The position numbers were made by a program, and so were the translations under genes. The notes under the pieces were generated by a model. The model was not told the DNA's origin. It was given only the letters and a program-made list of their open reading frames with translations, and searched no databases. Below, one piece after another: positions 29,237 through 37,599 of a stretch of DNA of 64,000 nt. Source of the DNA: Moritella sp. JT01 (GTDB lineage: Bacteria; Pseudomonadota; Gammaproteobacteria; Enterobacterales; Moritellaceae). The stretch spans positions 181 to 64,180 of the forward strand of contig NZ_LOCN01000003.1 in NCBI RefSeq assembly GCF_001574435.1, written 5' to 3'. Each line of letters starts with the position of its first letter. The first letter of the stretch is position 1.

Positions 29237-30706
29237 ATGTCTAAACATATACATATTCTGGGTATTTGTGGCACGTTTATGGGTGGCATTGCAGTACTGG
29301 CTAAACAGCTAGGTTATAAAGTGACGGGTTCTGATGCCAATGTTTACCCGCCAATGAGCACCCAATTAGAAGAGCAAGGTATCGAACTTATCGACGGTTA
29401 TGAGCCGAGCCAGCTTGATCCAGCGCCAGACATGGTGATTGTAGGTAATGCCATGTCACGTGGAAATCCTTGTATAGAATACATGTTAGACCGGAAACTC
29501 GCTTATACTTCTGGACCACAGTGGCTATCTGAACATTTATTACAACACCGTTATGTGATTGCGGCTTCGGGTACCCATGGTAAAACCACGACTGCGGCTA
29601 TGATTGCATGGATCTTAGAATATGCGGGATTAGAACCGGGTTTTTTAATTGGCGGCGTACCCCAGAACTTCACTGAATCGGCACGCTTAGGCTGTGGTTA
29701 TTTCTTTGTCATCGAAGCGGATGAGTATGATACGGCCTTTTTCGATAAGCGTTCTAAGTTTGTCCATTACCAACCCAATACCCTGATCATGAATAACCTT
29801 GAATATGACCATGCCGATATTTTTCCTGACTTAGCGGCGATCCAACGTCAATTTCATCACGTAGTCAGAACCGTCCCCAGTAATGGCCTGATCTTAATGC
29901 CAGAGGATGTACCGGCATTGGATGACGTGATACAACAGGGTTGCTGGACGCCAGTGCAGTCTTTATGTTTAGAGAATAAAACTCAGGGTCCTGAAAATAA
30001 AGCATTAGGCGCTGAAGGCGGCAGCCACTGGCAAGCGAAGAAATTACGTGACGATGCCAGCCAATTTGAAGTTTACTGCAAAGGTGAGTTAGCGGGTGTG
30101 GTGACGTGGGATTTAATTGGCGATCATAATTTACAAAACGGCATGATGGCAATCGCAGCAGCGCATTATGCGGGCGTAGAGTTAAACCAAGCCATAGCAG
30201 GATTAGGGGCGTTTAAAACCCCGAAGCGACGTATGGAGGTCAAAGGTGAAGTGCAGGGTATCCGCGTTTATGATGACTTTGCACACCACCCCACGGCGAT
30301 CGCCACGACATTAGCTGGATTACGCGCCGCTGTCGGTAGTGAACGTATCATTGCCGTATTAGAACCACGCTCAAACACCATGCGCATGGGCACGCATCAA
30401 CAAGCATTAGCGCAATCATTAATGCAGGCAGATGATGTGTTGTTATATCAACCCGAAGGTTTAGATTGGAATCTACAACCGGTTGCTGATGAGCTATGTG
30501 TGACTAATGGTTCGGGTGCGATAAATGAATCAGGTATAGATAATCGTCATAAAGCCGCTATTCATCAGCACATTGATGGTTTGATCACTGAGATTACGAC
30601 GCGGGCGAAAGCACAGGCAGGTCCTTGCCATGTACTAATTATGAGTAATGGTGGCTTTGCGGGTATTCATGATAAATTGTTAGCTAAATTAGAAATGAAA
30701 TCATAA
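29237..30706 (+). CDS. mpl: UDP-N-acetylmuramate:L-alanyl-gamma-D-glutamyl-meso-diaminopimelate ligase
   Basis: Mpl reattaches recycled murein tripeptide to UDP-MurNAc. It is a Mur-ligase-family protein with MSKHIHILGICGTFMGG at the start, the ATP P-loop GTHGKTTT (112-119), EADEYDTAFFDKR, NNLEYDHADIF and the C-terminal domain with YDDFAHHPTAI. At 489 residues it is longer than E. coli Mpl (457). The extra length is mainly a low-complexity insert near residues 235-265 and additional residues near the C-terminus. It is in an operon with the ytjB-like gene (4-nt gap), with ubiX 47 nt downstream. Confidence 0.94.
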   Translation: MSKHIHILGICGTFMGGIAVLAKQLGYKVTGSDANVYPPMSTQLEEQGIELIDGYEPSQLDPAPDMVIVGNAMSRGNPCIEYMLDRKLAYTSGPQWLSEHLLQHRYVIAASGTHGKTTTAAMIAWILEYAGLEPGFLIGGVPQNFTESARLGCGYFFVIEADEYDTAFFDKRSKFVHYQPNTLIMNNLEYDHADIFPDLAAIQRQFHHVVRTVPSNGLILMPEDVPALDDVIQQGCWTPVQSLCLENKTQGPENKALGAEGGSHWQAKKLRDDASQFEVYCKGELAGVVTWDLIGDHNLQNGMMAIAAAHYAGVELNQAIAGLGAFKTPKRRMEVKGEVQGIRVYDDFAHHPTAIATTLAGLRAAVGSERIIAVLEPRSNTMRMGTHQQALAQSLMQADDVLLYQPEGLDWNLQPVADELCVTNGSGAINESGIDNRHKAAIHQHIDGLITEITTRAKAQAGPCHVLIMSNGGFAGIHDKLLAKLEMKS

Positions 30707-30753
30707 TTAGACAAATGATCACTAGAAAATGATGAAATATATGAAGAAGGGCG

Positions 30754-31386
30754 ATGACTATCATGCAAACTAAAACGGCTGAATTTAGCAAACGTATTAC
30801 CTTAGGGATTAGTGGTGCGTCAGGCTCACAATATGCGGTACGTTTATTGGAATTATTATTAGCGGCGGATGTGCAAGTACATTTGCTGATGTCGGATGCA
30901 GCTAAAGTGGTAATGGCAACCGAAACTGATGAAATATGGCCAGCAGACAATAAAGCACTACAGCTGTTTTTAACCGATAAATATCAAGCAAAAGCAGGGC
31001 AGTTATTCGTGCCAAGCAGTAAAGATTGGTTCTCGCCAGTTGCCTCGGGTTCGGGTGCACCAAAACAAATGGTTATTTGTCCGTGTAGTATGGGGACCGT
31101 TGCTGCGGTGGCGCAAGGCATGTCGACTAACTTATTACACCGTGCTGCTGATGTGGTATTAAAAGAGCGTGGTCAACTGGTATTGATCCCTCGTGAAACG
31201 CCATTATCACCGATCCATTTAGAAAACATGCTGAAGTTGTCTCGCTTAGGGGTAACCATCATGCCTGCTGCACCGGGTTTTTACCGAAAACCGAAAACCC
31301 TTGATGATTTAATTGATTTAATGGTCGCTCGTATTCTTGACCACTTAGATGTTGACCAATCTATTTATGCAGGTTGGGGCCGTTAA
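30754..31386 (+). CDS. ubiX: Flavin prenyltransferase UbiX
   Basis: UbiX makes prenylated FMN, the cofactor of the UbiD decarboxylase in ubiquinone synthesis. The 210-residue protein has the FMN-binding start [17 protein letters not shown], then [19 protein letters not shown], and [16 protein letters not shown]. These are all typical of the UbiX/Pad1 family. AAGGG precedes ATG 30754; a second in-frame ATG lies 3 codons in. It is likely the last gene of the ytjB-like/mpl/ubiX unit. Confidence 0.94.
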   Translation: MTIMQTKTAEFSKRITLGISGASGSQYAVRLLELLLAADVQVHLLMSDAAKVVMATETDEIWPADNKALQLFLTDKYQAKAGQLFVPSSKDWFSPVASGSGAPKQMVICPCSMGTVAAVAQGMSTNLLHRAADVVLKERGQLVLIPRETPLSPIHLENMLKLSRLGVTIMPAAPGFYRKPKTLDDLIDLMVARILDHLDVDQSIYAGWGR

Positions 31387-31401
31387 GCGTTAGATATCGA
31401 T

Positions 31402-31428
31402 CCCCTCCCTTGACTGTAAGGGGAGGGG
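31402..31428. terminator. Hairpin between convergent ubiX and litR-like genes
   Basis: CCCCTCCCTT pairs with AAGGGGAGGGG (one-base bulge). There is no T-run, so termination may be weak. It lies between two convergent stop codons. Confidence 0.55.
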
Positions 31429-31444
31429 CGAATCCGTGCTAGCG

Positions 31445-32074
31445 TTAAGCTTTCGCTAATGCAGACGTTACATACTTTTCTAAAAACTCAATAATACTTT
31501 TTTTATCCATTGCTTGAGGTTGATTCACTAATTGCAAGATCATATAACCTTGGTTGGATAGACTACGGGCAAATTCAGTGGTGGTTAAATAGGTATTTAT
31601 TTCACCCGATGCGATAGCAGGTTCTATCTTGTTGCTGATAATTGCGATGTTGTTATCGAGTAGCGCCAGATAACGCGGCCAAGTATCTTCTCGAATAGAG
31701 GAACTCCATTCTAACCAAATGTAAGTGAATTGTGGATTATTGATGGCGGCGTCAACAAAATCGGCTAAATAGTCATGAATGGCTTGATGCGCGCTTTTAC
31801 TTGGTTGCCCTGCAAGGTCAATAAAGTTCTTACTTACCATGTGGCTAAAGAAGTCTTCGATTTGTATTAATACACTGTCTACCAGTTGTTCTCTGCTACT
31901 GAAATAGTTAAATACAGTGGCAACGGACACCTGTGCTAACTCTGCGATTTCTGCGTGGCCAGCACGGCCAAGACCGCGTTTAGAGAATACTTCAATCGCA
32001 CACTGCATTAATTGTTCGCGACGGGCTTCGGGAGAGAGACGGGTGCGCCGTCTGATTACTGCAGGCATTTCCAT
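31445..32074 (-). CDS. litR: LuxR/HapR/LitR-type TetR-family quorum-sensing master regulator
   Basis: This is a TetR-fold DNA-binding protein of 209 residues. The N-terminus RTRLSPEARREQLMQCAIEVF and the helix-turn-helix HAEIAELAQVSVATVFNYF closely match Vibrio HapR/LuxR/SmcR. The long ligand-pocket domain with FTYIWLEWSSSIREDTWPRY corresponds to HapR's 'WLKVWFEWSASTRDEVWP'. The divergent neighbour hpt is the same as for hapR in V. cholerae. I chose ATG 32074 because GGA lies 8 nt before it and it gives a LuxR-like N-terminal length; ATG 32083 and 32068 are alternatives. A LuxR-type operator sits just upstream, suggesting autoregulation. It is predicted to control quorum-dependent genes. Confidence 0.88.
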   Translation of the reverse strand: MEMPAVIRRRTRLSPEARREQLMQCAIEVFSKRGLGRAGHAEIAELAQVSVATVFNYFSSREQLVDSVLIQIEDFFSHMVSKNFIDLAGQPSKSAHQAIHDYLADFVDAAINNPQFTYIWLEWSSSIREDTWPRYLALLDNNIAIISNKIEPAIASGEINTYLTTTEFARSLSNQGYMILQLVNQPQAMDKKSIIEFLEKYVTSALAKA

Positions 32075-32393
32075 ATGTTGCATCCAAGTAGAATAATTTA
32101 AAATGTTAATTTATTGTTAAGGTTATCATTAGGCCTGTACCGAGTTCAACCGTGAAGTGAAACTAATCTCGTTTCTAAGTGATAATAACTCGTATTTAAC
32201 GATTACAATCTCAGTGGTTTTTAATGAAACTATTTCGACTATTGCCATTAGGCTGTTAAACTGTGCGCAATTTTTAGATATCAACGTTGAAAATAGTTAT
32301 TTTTGAAGTTGTATATTTTAGACATACATTTTTAGAGAACGGTATTTATCGGTTATTTGCTGGTTGGTACTGGGATCGTTTGGAGAAATTACC
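32075..32393. promoter_or_regulatory. litR / hpt divergent intergenic region
   Basis: This ~320-nt region has no gene and must hold promoters for litR (minus) and hpt (plus). The clear signal is the LuxR-type box listed separately. A half-site GTGATAATAA lies near 32179. GGAG stands 8 nt before the hpt start codon. Confidence 0.5.
32111..32132. promoter_or_regulatory. Predicted LuxR/HapR-type operator (autoregulatory)
   Basis: Half-sites TTATTGTTAA and TTATCATTAG are separated by GG. By my count they match 17 of 22 positions of the LuxR/SmcR consensus (TTATTGATAA-AT-TTATCAATAA). The box begins about 37 nt upstream of the litR start codon, where bound protein would block the promoter. This agrees with the known negative autoregulation of HapR/LuxR. 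Confidence 0.65.
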
Positions 32394-32927
32394 ATGAAAC
32401 ACACTGTTGAAGTGATGATCACTGAAGCTGACGTGCAAGCAAAAGTAAAAGAATTAGCGGCACAAATCGAAACGCATTATAAAGATACTGAAACGCTAAT
32501 CATCGTTTGCTTATTACGTGGTTCGGTTATTTATATGTCAGATCTGTGTCGTCATATTAGTTTACCGATTGAGTTAGACTTTATGACAGCATCAAGCTAC
32601 GGTAATTCAATGGAAAGTAACCGTGATGTCCGTATCTTAAAAGACTTAGATAGCGACATTAAAGGTAAAGATGTACTTATCGTTGAAGACATCATTGATA
32701 CTGGTTTCACACTGAGCAAAATCAAAACGATGTTAGAATTGCGTGATCCTAAATCAATCACCATTACGACACTATTAGACAAGCCGTCTCGTCGTGAAGT
32801 TAATGTACCGGTTGATTGGGTTGGTTTTGAGATCCCAGACGAATTCGTGGTTGGTTATGGTATCGATTACGGTCAGAAATACCGTAACCTACCTTACGTA
32901 GGTAAAGTGGTACCGTTAGAAGGTTAA
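32394..32927 (+). CDS. hpt: Hypoxanthine phosphoribosyltransferase
   Basis: Hpt salvages hypoxanthine (and guanine weakly) to IMP using PRPP. The 177-residue product starts [17 protein letters not shown], nearly as in E. coli. It carries the PRPP motif [11 protein letters not shown], the flexible loop [10 protein letters not shown], and [10 protein letters not shown]-like [14 protein letters not shown] with the purine-contacting region [14 protein letters not shown] 32394 with GGAG upstream is chosen over an in-frame upstream start 30 nt away. Confidence 0.96.
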   Translation: MKHTVEVMITEADVQAKVKELAAQIETHYKDTETLIIVCLLRGSVIYMSDLCRHISLPIELDFMTASSYGNSMESNRDVRILKDLDSDIKGKDVLIVEDIIDTGFTLSKIKTMLELRDPKSITITTLLDKPSRREVNVPVDWVGFEIPDEFVVGYGIDYGQKYRNLPYVGKVVPLEG

Positions 32928-32944
32928 TTTTTACTTAATCTGTT

Positions 32945-33003
32945 CGAGTCGTTTAAGCCGTTCAGCCGCAATCGCTGATCTTATTTTAAACGACTCGCTT
33001 TTA
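32945..33003 (+). terminator. Terminator of hpt
   Basis: A perfect 12-bp stem CGAGTCGTTTAA / TTAAACGACTCG with a 29-nt loop is followed by CTTTT, about 20 nt after the hpt stop. Confidence 0.7.
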
Positions 33004-33127
33004 TAATTACCTTGTTAGACTTTCGGTTTTAGTCTTTGGTCCTATAGTTAGTCTCTACTCCACCCTCGCATTTCTACGCTATTCCAGTATAATTCATCTC
33101 CCATTCTTCACTAGGTTTGTTCATCTC

Positions 33128-34087
33128 ATGACGTTAGCACTTGAAATAAAAGGGCTCCAGAAGACGTATTCTGGCGGAGTTCAAGCGGTAAAAAATATAA
33201 ATCTTACCGTAGCCAAAGGTGATTTTTATGCGCTGTTAGGGCCTAACGGTGCGGGTAAGTCAACGACTATCGGCGTGATGAGCTCACTGGTAAATAAAAC
33301 CGCCGGACAAGTTAAGATCTTCGGTTTTGATATTGATACTGATCTTGAAGCGGCCAAGAGTAAGATCGGTTTAGTACCACAAGAATTTAATTTTAACCCG
33401 TTTGAAAAGGTTGAAAATATTATTGTCAATCAAGCGGGTTATTATGGTGTACCGCGTAAAGAAGCGTTAGTGCGTTGTGAAGCACTACTAAAACAACTGG
33501 AATTATGGGACAAACGCCATGAAGCGGCGCGTAATTTATCTGGTGGTATGAAACGTCGATTAATGATCGCGCGTGCATTAGTGCATGATCCAGAACTGCT
33601 TATTTTAGATGAACCAACGGCCGGTGTTGATATTGAATTACGTCGTACCATGTGGGAATTCTTGCAGCGTAAGAATGAGCAGGGTATTACTATTATTTTG
33701 ACCACCCATTATTTAGAAGAAGCAGAAATGCTGTGCCGTAATATCGGTATTATTGATAAAGGCTTGTTGATTGAGAATACCTCAATGAAAAACCTGTTAT
33801 CGCAATTAAATAGTGAGTCCTACTTACTTGATATAAAGAGCCAGCTTGATATAAACAGCCAATTAATCAAGCCTGAATTAGACGGCTACAGCTGTCGATT
33901 ATTGGATGATCATACCTTAGAGGTCGATGTGGCTAAAAATCGCGGGTTAAATTCGTTATTCGCGCAATTGGCGACAATGAACATCCAAGTTCAAGGTATT
34001 CGTAATAAAGAAAATCGTCTCGAAGCGTTATTCATGAACATAGTCGAGCAGGGGCGTAACAAAGACTTAAATGGGTTAACAAAATGA
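33128..34087 (+). CDS. yadG: ABC transporter ATP-binding protein YadG
   Basis: This is the ATPase subunit of an ABC-2-type exporter of unknown substrate. Of its 319 residues, the ABC domain (about 1-230) has Walker A GPNGAGKST, Q-loop VPQEFNFNPF, signature LSGGMKRRL, Walker B LLILDEPTAGVD and H-loop TTHYLEEAE. Similarity to E. coli YadG extends over the whole protein, including the C-terminal part NKENRLEALFMN. The stop overlaps the yadH start by 4 nt (ATGA). In E. coli yadGH also neighbours hpt. Confidence 0.92.
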   Translation: MTLALEIKGLQKTYSGGVQAVKNINLTVAKGDFYALLGPNGAGKSTTIGVMSSLVNKTAGQVKIFGFDIDTDLEAAKSKIGLVPQEFNFNPFEKVENIIVNQAGYYGVPRKEALVRCEALLKQLELWDKRHEAARNLSGGMKRRLMIARALVHDPELLILDEPTAGVDIELRRTMWEFLQRKNEQGITIILTTHYLEEAEMLCRNIGIIDKGLLIENTSMKNLLSQLNSESYLLDIKSQLDINSQLIKPELDGYSCRLLDDHTLEVDVAKNRGLNSLFAQLATMNIQVQGIRNKENRLEALFMNIVEQGRNKDLNGLTK

Positions 34088-34854
34088 AACAAAATTATTT
34101 AATCGCGTTTAACAGTATTCTGAATAAAGAGATCACCCGCTTTACGCGTATTTGGGTGCAAACCTTAGTACCGCCAGCAATTACCATGTCGTTATACTTT
34201 GTCATCTTCGGTAACCTGATTGGCTCTCGTGTCGGCCAGATGGAAGGGTTTAGCTACATGGCGTTTATTGTTCCAGGCTTGATCATGATGTCGGTGATCA
34301 CCAACTCTTATTCTAATGTGGCGTCGTCGTTTTACAGCGCCAAGTTTCAAGGCAATATTGAAGAGTTATTAGTCTCACCGGTACCCACTTATATCATTAT
34401 CGCCGGTTATGTCGGTGGCGGTGTTACGCGTGGTTTACTCGTTGGCTTTATTGTGACTTGTGTGTCGCTGTTCTTTGTACCATTACAAATACACAGCATA
34501 TTAGTGATCGTGACTACGTTATTGCTCACCTCTATTTTGTTTTCGTTAGCTGGGTTGTTAAATGCTATCTTTGCTAAAAGCTTTGACGATATTTCGATTA
34601 TCCCTACGTTTGTATTAACGCCATTAACCTATTTAGGTGGGGTGTTTTATTCAACGTCACTGTTACCACCAGTATGGGAAACTATTTCACACGCCAATCC
34701 GATCATTTATATGGTCAGCGCATTCCGTAATGGTTTTTTAGGCATCGAAAACATTCCATTATTCTATTCATTTACGGTCATCATTGGTTTTATTGCCGTG
34801 CTTTATGCATTGGTATATCGCTTGATCAGTAAAGGAGTGGGTTTAAGAAGTTAA
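34084..34854 (+). CDS. yadH: ABC-2 type permease YadH
   Basis: This is the membrane subunit paired with YadG. The 256-residue protein has about six hydrophobic segments of the ABC-2 membrane family. FQGNIEELLVSPVPTYIIIAGY is the conserved cytoplasmic coupling region (NIEELL.SP), and LTPLTYLGGVFYS is the re-entrant conserved region. It is translationally coupled to yadG by the ATGA overlap. The substrate is unknown. Confidence 0.92.
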   Translation: MKQNYLIAFNSILNKEITRFTRIWVQTLVPPAITMSLYFVIFGNLIGSRVGQMEGFSYMAFIVPGLIMMSVITNSYSNVASSFYSAKFQGNIEELLVSPVPTYIIIAGYVGGGVTRGLLVGFIVTCVSLFFVPLQIHSILVIVTTLLLTSILFSLAGLLNAIFAKSFDDISIIPTFVLTPLTYLGGVFYSTSLLPPVWETISHANPIIYMVSAFRNGFLGIENIPLFYSFTVIIGFIAVLYALVYRLISKGVGLRS

Positions 34855-34867
34855 TGAAGAAGACTTG

Positions 34868-34924
34868 CTCTTAGTTCCTCCCTCTTGTTTTTATTCATAG
34901 ATAAGAAGGGGGGGAGACTAAGAG
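34868..34924 (+). terminator. Hairpin after yadH, possible terminator
   Basis: CTCTTAGT pairs with ACTAAGAG, and an imperfect pyrimidine/purine inner stem (CCTCCCTCTT / AAGAAGGGGGGG) continues. There is no T-run, so this is a tentative call. Confidence 0.4.
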
Positions 34925-34960
34925 GAATTATCACTTAATATTAAAAAATCGGTAAAACAA

Positions 34961-35662
34961 ATGAATACTCAGCAGCAAACAACACAAGACGATTCGATGG
35001 GTAACTCTCGAGAGATAACAACTAACCAAACGGGCTTAAACGAGCACCTAGATGAAGTTGTATTAAAACACCTTAAGCACAAATTCCGTAAGCCATACCG
35101 TCAGCATACCGTTGACGCGTTTGAGCAGATGCAAGCGATTGTAGCCGCAGATCCACGTCCGATTATTTTTGATTCTTGCTGTGGTGTAGGTGAAAGCACC
35201 GCGAAGATCGCGCAGTTGCACCCTGACTGTTTGGTATTTGGTATGGACAAGTCAGCCGACCGTTTAGACCGTAACGAACAGCACCGTCATGCCCATCAAA
35301 TCGATGGGCAGGTATATCACTTATTTCAGGTTGATTTAAACGATCTGTGGCGTTTAGCCGTGGATGCAGGTTGGCAGTTACATAAACACTATATCTTGTA
35401 CCCAAATCCATGGCCAAAAGCCAAACATTTACAACGACGTTGGCATGGTGCTGCGGTATTCCCGTCAATCTTAGCGTTAGGTGGTGAATTAGAGCTGCGT
35501 AGCAACTGGCAATTATATTTACAAGAATTTCAGCATGCTTTATCACTGGCGAATGTAAAAAGTGAATTACAGACGTACAAAGCATTAGAAGCAACCACAC
35601 CATTTGAGCGTAAGTATTGGGCGAGTGGCCAAACGTCTTGGCAGTTAATCGCTAAGTTATAA
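34961..35662 (+). CDS. TrmB-like SAM-dependent methyltransferase
   Basis: The 233-residue Rossmann methyltransferase belongs to the TrmB family (tRNA m7G46). The SAM-binding motif is IIFDSCCGVGESTAKIA, and the TrmB-type active-site stretch is LYPNPWPKAKHLQRRWHG, where TrmB has a 'FPDPW.K..H..RR' pattern. It carries a non-conserved N-terminal extension of about 40 residues and lacks the usual GxGxG form of motif I. It is more likely a TrmB paralogue than TrmB itself; the substrate is unknown. ATG 34961 has no strong ribosome site, so a later in-frame ATG (34997) is possible. Confidence 0.7.
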   Translation: MNTQQQTTQDDSMGNSREITTNQTGLNEHLDEVVLKHLKHKFRKPYRQHTVDAFEQMQAIVAADPRPIIFDSCCGVGESTAKIAQLHPDCLVFGMDKSADRLDRNEQHRHAHQIDGQVYHLFQVDLNDLWRLAVDAGWQLHKHYILYPNPWPKAKHLQRRWHGAAVFPSILALGGELELRSNWQLYLQEFQHALSLANVKSELQTYKALEATTPFERKYWASGQTSWQLIAKL

Positions 35663-35685
35663 CGTTTAAAATTATTTTTAATCAG

Positions 35686-35740
35686 TAAGATCAAAAAGCC
35701 TAATATCTCTGAAGTGACCCCATTAGGCTTTTTGATCTTA
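35686..35740. terminator. Bidirectional terminator, 19-bp perfect stem
   Basis: TAAGATCAAAAAGCCTAAT (35686-35704) pairs without mismatch with 35722-35740 across a 17-nt loop. Internal A5/T5 tracts let it act on both strands. It separates the convergent TrmB-like gene and wzz. Confidence 0.88.
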
Positions 35741-35759
35741 AATGCATAACAGAAAGGAA

Positions 35760-36923
35760 TTAAGCTTCTTTAGTTTTGTTATGATTGCGTATAACACTCA
35801 TAATTAATACATATGCAACACCCAGCATCAAGCCAAGTAGTGTACCTAATACTAGAATAAGCGCACGTTTTGGCTTATCACGTGTTTTTGGTAACTTAGG
35901 CTCATCTGTAAAGCGATAGAAATTAAAATTATCGAGTTGCATTGTCTTATCATAATTAAGCCATTTTTCTATTAATAGGGCATTACTATTTACCACTGCA
36001 TTGTTTTCATGATTAGCCAGTTGTTGACTTAAAACAAATTTTTCTGCCGATAATATTTCATAACCTTTAGTATAATCTGGTGCTGATTCGAGCGAAATAT
36101 TTTGAGTCACAAAGTTTTTAATATTCGCCCTTTTTGCGATTTTAATATTTATTTCAATGTCGTTTATTTTTTCTTCAAGTTGGATTTTCTCACTGTCGCT
36201 TATATTGTCGTTAAAATTAACCATTTGTTGCAAGCCGAAAGATAATTCAGTGGATATCAGATCTCGAAGGCGTTCCATCATAATATCATTAATAAAGTCA
36301 AGATAAGATTGGTTCAGTACTAATGCATCTTCGGGTTTAATTGCGCTGATAGTAATGTTAGTACCGATGTTGTTATTAAAATTTACTTTCTTGATATCTT
36401 CTGCTGTAAAGGATATGTTTTGAGCAACCCATTCATACGCATAATTATTTTGTTCTACTTGATTAAATTGATTTTCGGCAACAACAGCTTTAAATAGTGG
36501 TTGGGCTTTAAAAAATTTAACTTGGTTCGTTGTCATCCGCGCTTCTTTAACATATAGATAATGTAACGCTTCAATACTGGGCAATTGATTGTAGTTTTTG
36601 CTGTTATCAATATTGATTACTTGATCACTAGTTTTTGCTTCACGTGCTGCATCGATATTTTTATTTAATGTTCTAATACCCTCGTTAATCAATTCTCGGG
36701 TGAAGTTATATTGCTTAACTTGTTGTGGCGTCGGGGTATCAACCGTTACGCTAACCGACCATATTTCAGTCGCGTTTAATGCATAAACTAGAGAAAACAG
36801 CATAAATACGAGTGTAATTGAGATTATCTTCAGTTTTTCTTGCCATAGAGTGGAAAATAGCGCAAAAAGATCTATTTCATCGTTATTATCATGACTGCTA
36901 TGTTGTTGAGGTTGATTGATCAT
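35760..36923 (-). CDS. wzz: Wzz-family polysaccharide chain-length determinant
   Basis: This inner-membrane co-polymerase sets the chain length made by Wzy. The 387-residue protein has the standard plan. A first transmembrane helix (about 33-53) follows an acidic/IDLF start, with a long periplasmic helical part to about 340. A Pro-rich segment EPKLPKTRDKPKRA then leads into the second helix (about 350-372). It has no C-terminal kinase domain, unlike Wzc. It is transcribed away from the wza operon across a 676-nt intergenic region. It may serve the LPS O-antigen while Wzc serves capsule; that division of labour is inferred. Confidence 0.85.
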   Translation of the reverse strand: MINQPQQHSSHDNNDEIDLFALFSTLWQEKLKIISITLVFMLFSLVYALNATEIWSVSVTVDTPTPQQVKQYNFTRELINEGIRTLNKNIDAAREAKTSDQVINIDNSKNYNQLPSIEALHYLYVKEARMTTNQVKFFKAQPLFKAVVAENQFNQVEQNNYAYEWVAQNISFTAEDIKKVNFNNNIGTNITISAIKPEDALVLNQSYLDFINDIMMERLRDLISTELSFGLQQMVNFNDNISDSEKIQLEEKINDIEINIKIAKRANIKNFVTQNISLESAPDYTKGYEILSAEKFVLSQQLANHENNAVVNSNALLIEKWLNYDKTMQLDNFNFYRFTDEPKLPKTRDKPKRALILVLGTLLGLMLGVAYVLIMSVIRNHNKTKEA

Positions 36924-37393
36924 TTAGCTCTCGAGGTAACGTTAAAAGAGTTATCATCACTTAAATGGCAAGATAACGTGTTAATCTGATAAATTCAGCG
37001 GGTATTTTACTGCAATTAAGTAGGGAATGAAAGGGCCCTTTAAATGGAGAAAAGGTTTAAGCCGCTTATAATGTAATACACCGTAACTTTTTACGTGTTA
37101 AATCGATCAACGATAAAATAATTAATGTATAATAATGCGCTTACATCTATTTACATAACTATTGTTTTTCATTTGATATAATATGCGGAGCCTTTCACTT
37201 TAGTAGTTGTTTTAAATTGTAAGTATATATGGCTGAAGAATGATTTTAAATTAATGCTTAGTCATGATTATTAGCTCAATATTGCTATGTCGGTCACGTT
37301 TTAGCTATCACTATCAAATAATTTTGATTATATTTAATGACATTTAGTTATCTATTAGGGAGTAATTTAATTACTTGCCCAAAATAAAGGAAT

Positions 37394-37537
37394 ATGCGAG
37401 TATTGCCCTCCGTTTTGAAGGGCTGTAGAAGAGTAATAAAGATAACGAATCGCTTTATTACTGAGTATAAATATTTTATAACAATGTATAATTTAGTGAA
37501 TTATCAGTCTTGGGGTACTGCAACCCTAGGGCGGTAG
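37394..37537 (+). CDS. Possible 47-residue leader peptide ending inside the ops element
   Basis: An open frame starts MRVLPSVLKGCRR and ends ATLGR, and its TAG stop lies within the ops sequence (GGCGG-TAG-CGTG). AAGGA is present but only 2 nt from the ATG, which is too close for good initiation. I know no homologue. It may be chance; translation up to the ops site would be mechanistically interesting for RfaH-coupled expression. Confidence 0.2.
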   Translation: MRVLPSVLKGCRRVIKITNRFITEYKYFITMYNLVNYQSWGTATLGR

Positions 37538-37541
37538 CGTG
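37505..37541 (+). promoter_or_regulatory. JUMPstart sequence with ops element (RfaH recruitment site)
   Basis: The 12-mer GGCGGTAGCGTG at 37530-37541 is an exact match to the ops pause element. The preceding bases CAGTCTTGGGGTACTG follow the JUMPstart pattern (CAGT..CTGGTA.CTG). RNA polymerase pausing here recruits RfaH, which suppresses termination through long polysaccharide operons. It lies 58 nt before the wza start codon, so the wza operon is a predicted RfaH target. Confidence 0.93.
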
Positions 37542-37570
37542 TTTTTTTTCCATCATTGCAGTATAACCCC
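37512..37570 (+). other. Inverted repeat enclosing the ops element
   Basis: TACTGCAA (37516-37523) pairs perfectly with TTGCAGTA (37556-37563). After a 3-nt bulge, GGGG (37512-37515) pairs with CCCC (37567-37570). The 32-nt loop contains the ops core and an eight-T run. In RNA this would form a 12-bp stem presenting or hiding the ops region. Confidence 0.7.
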
Positions 37571-37599
37571 GCTTTATTTAAAAACAAAAATTGGATCAT

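Larger units (their letters stand above)
36924..37599 (+). promoter_or_regulatory. Long untranslated leader/promoter region of the wza operon
   Basis: This is a 676-nt region between divergent wzz and wza. A candidate -10 TATAAT lies at 37177-37182 with no convincing -35. If used, the leader to wza is about 400 nt. A small hairpin GCCCT/AGGGC sits at 37405-37423. The region ends in the JUMPstart/ops element. A possible 47-codon leader frame is listed separately. No other gene is apparent. Confidence 0.5.
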
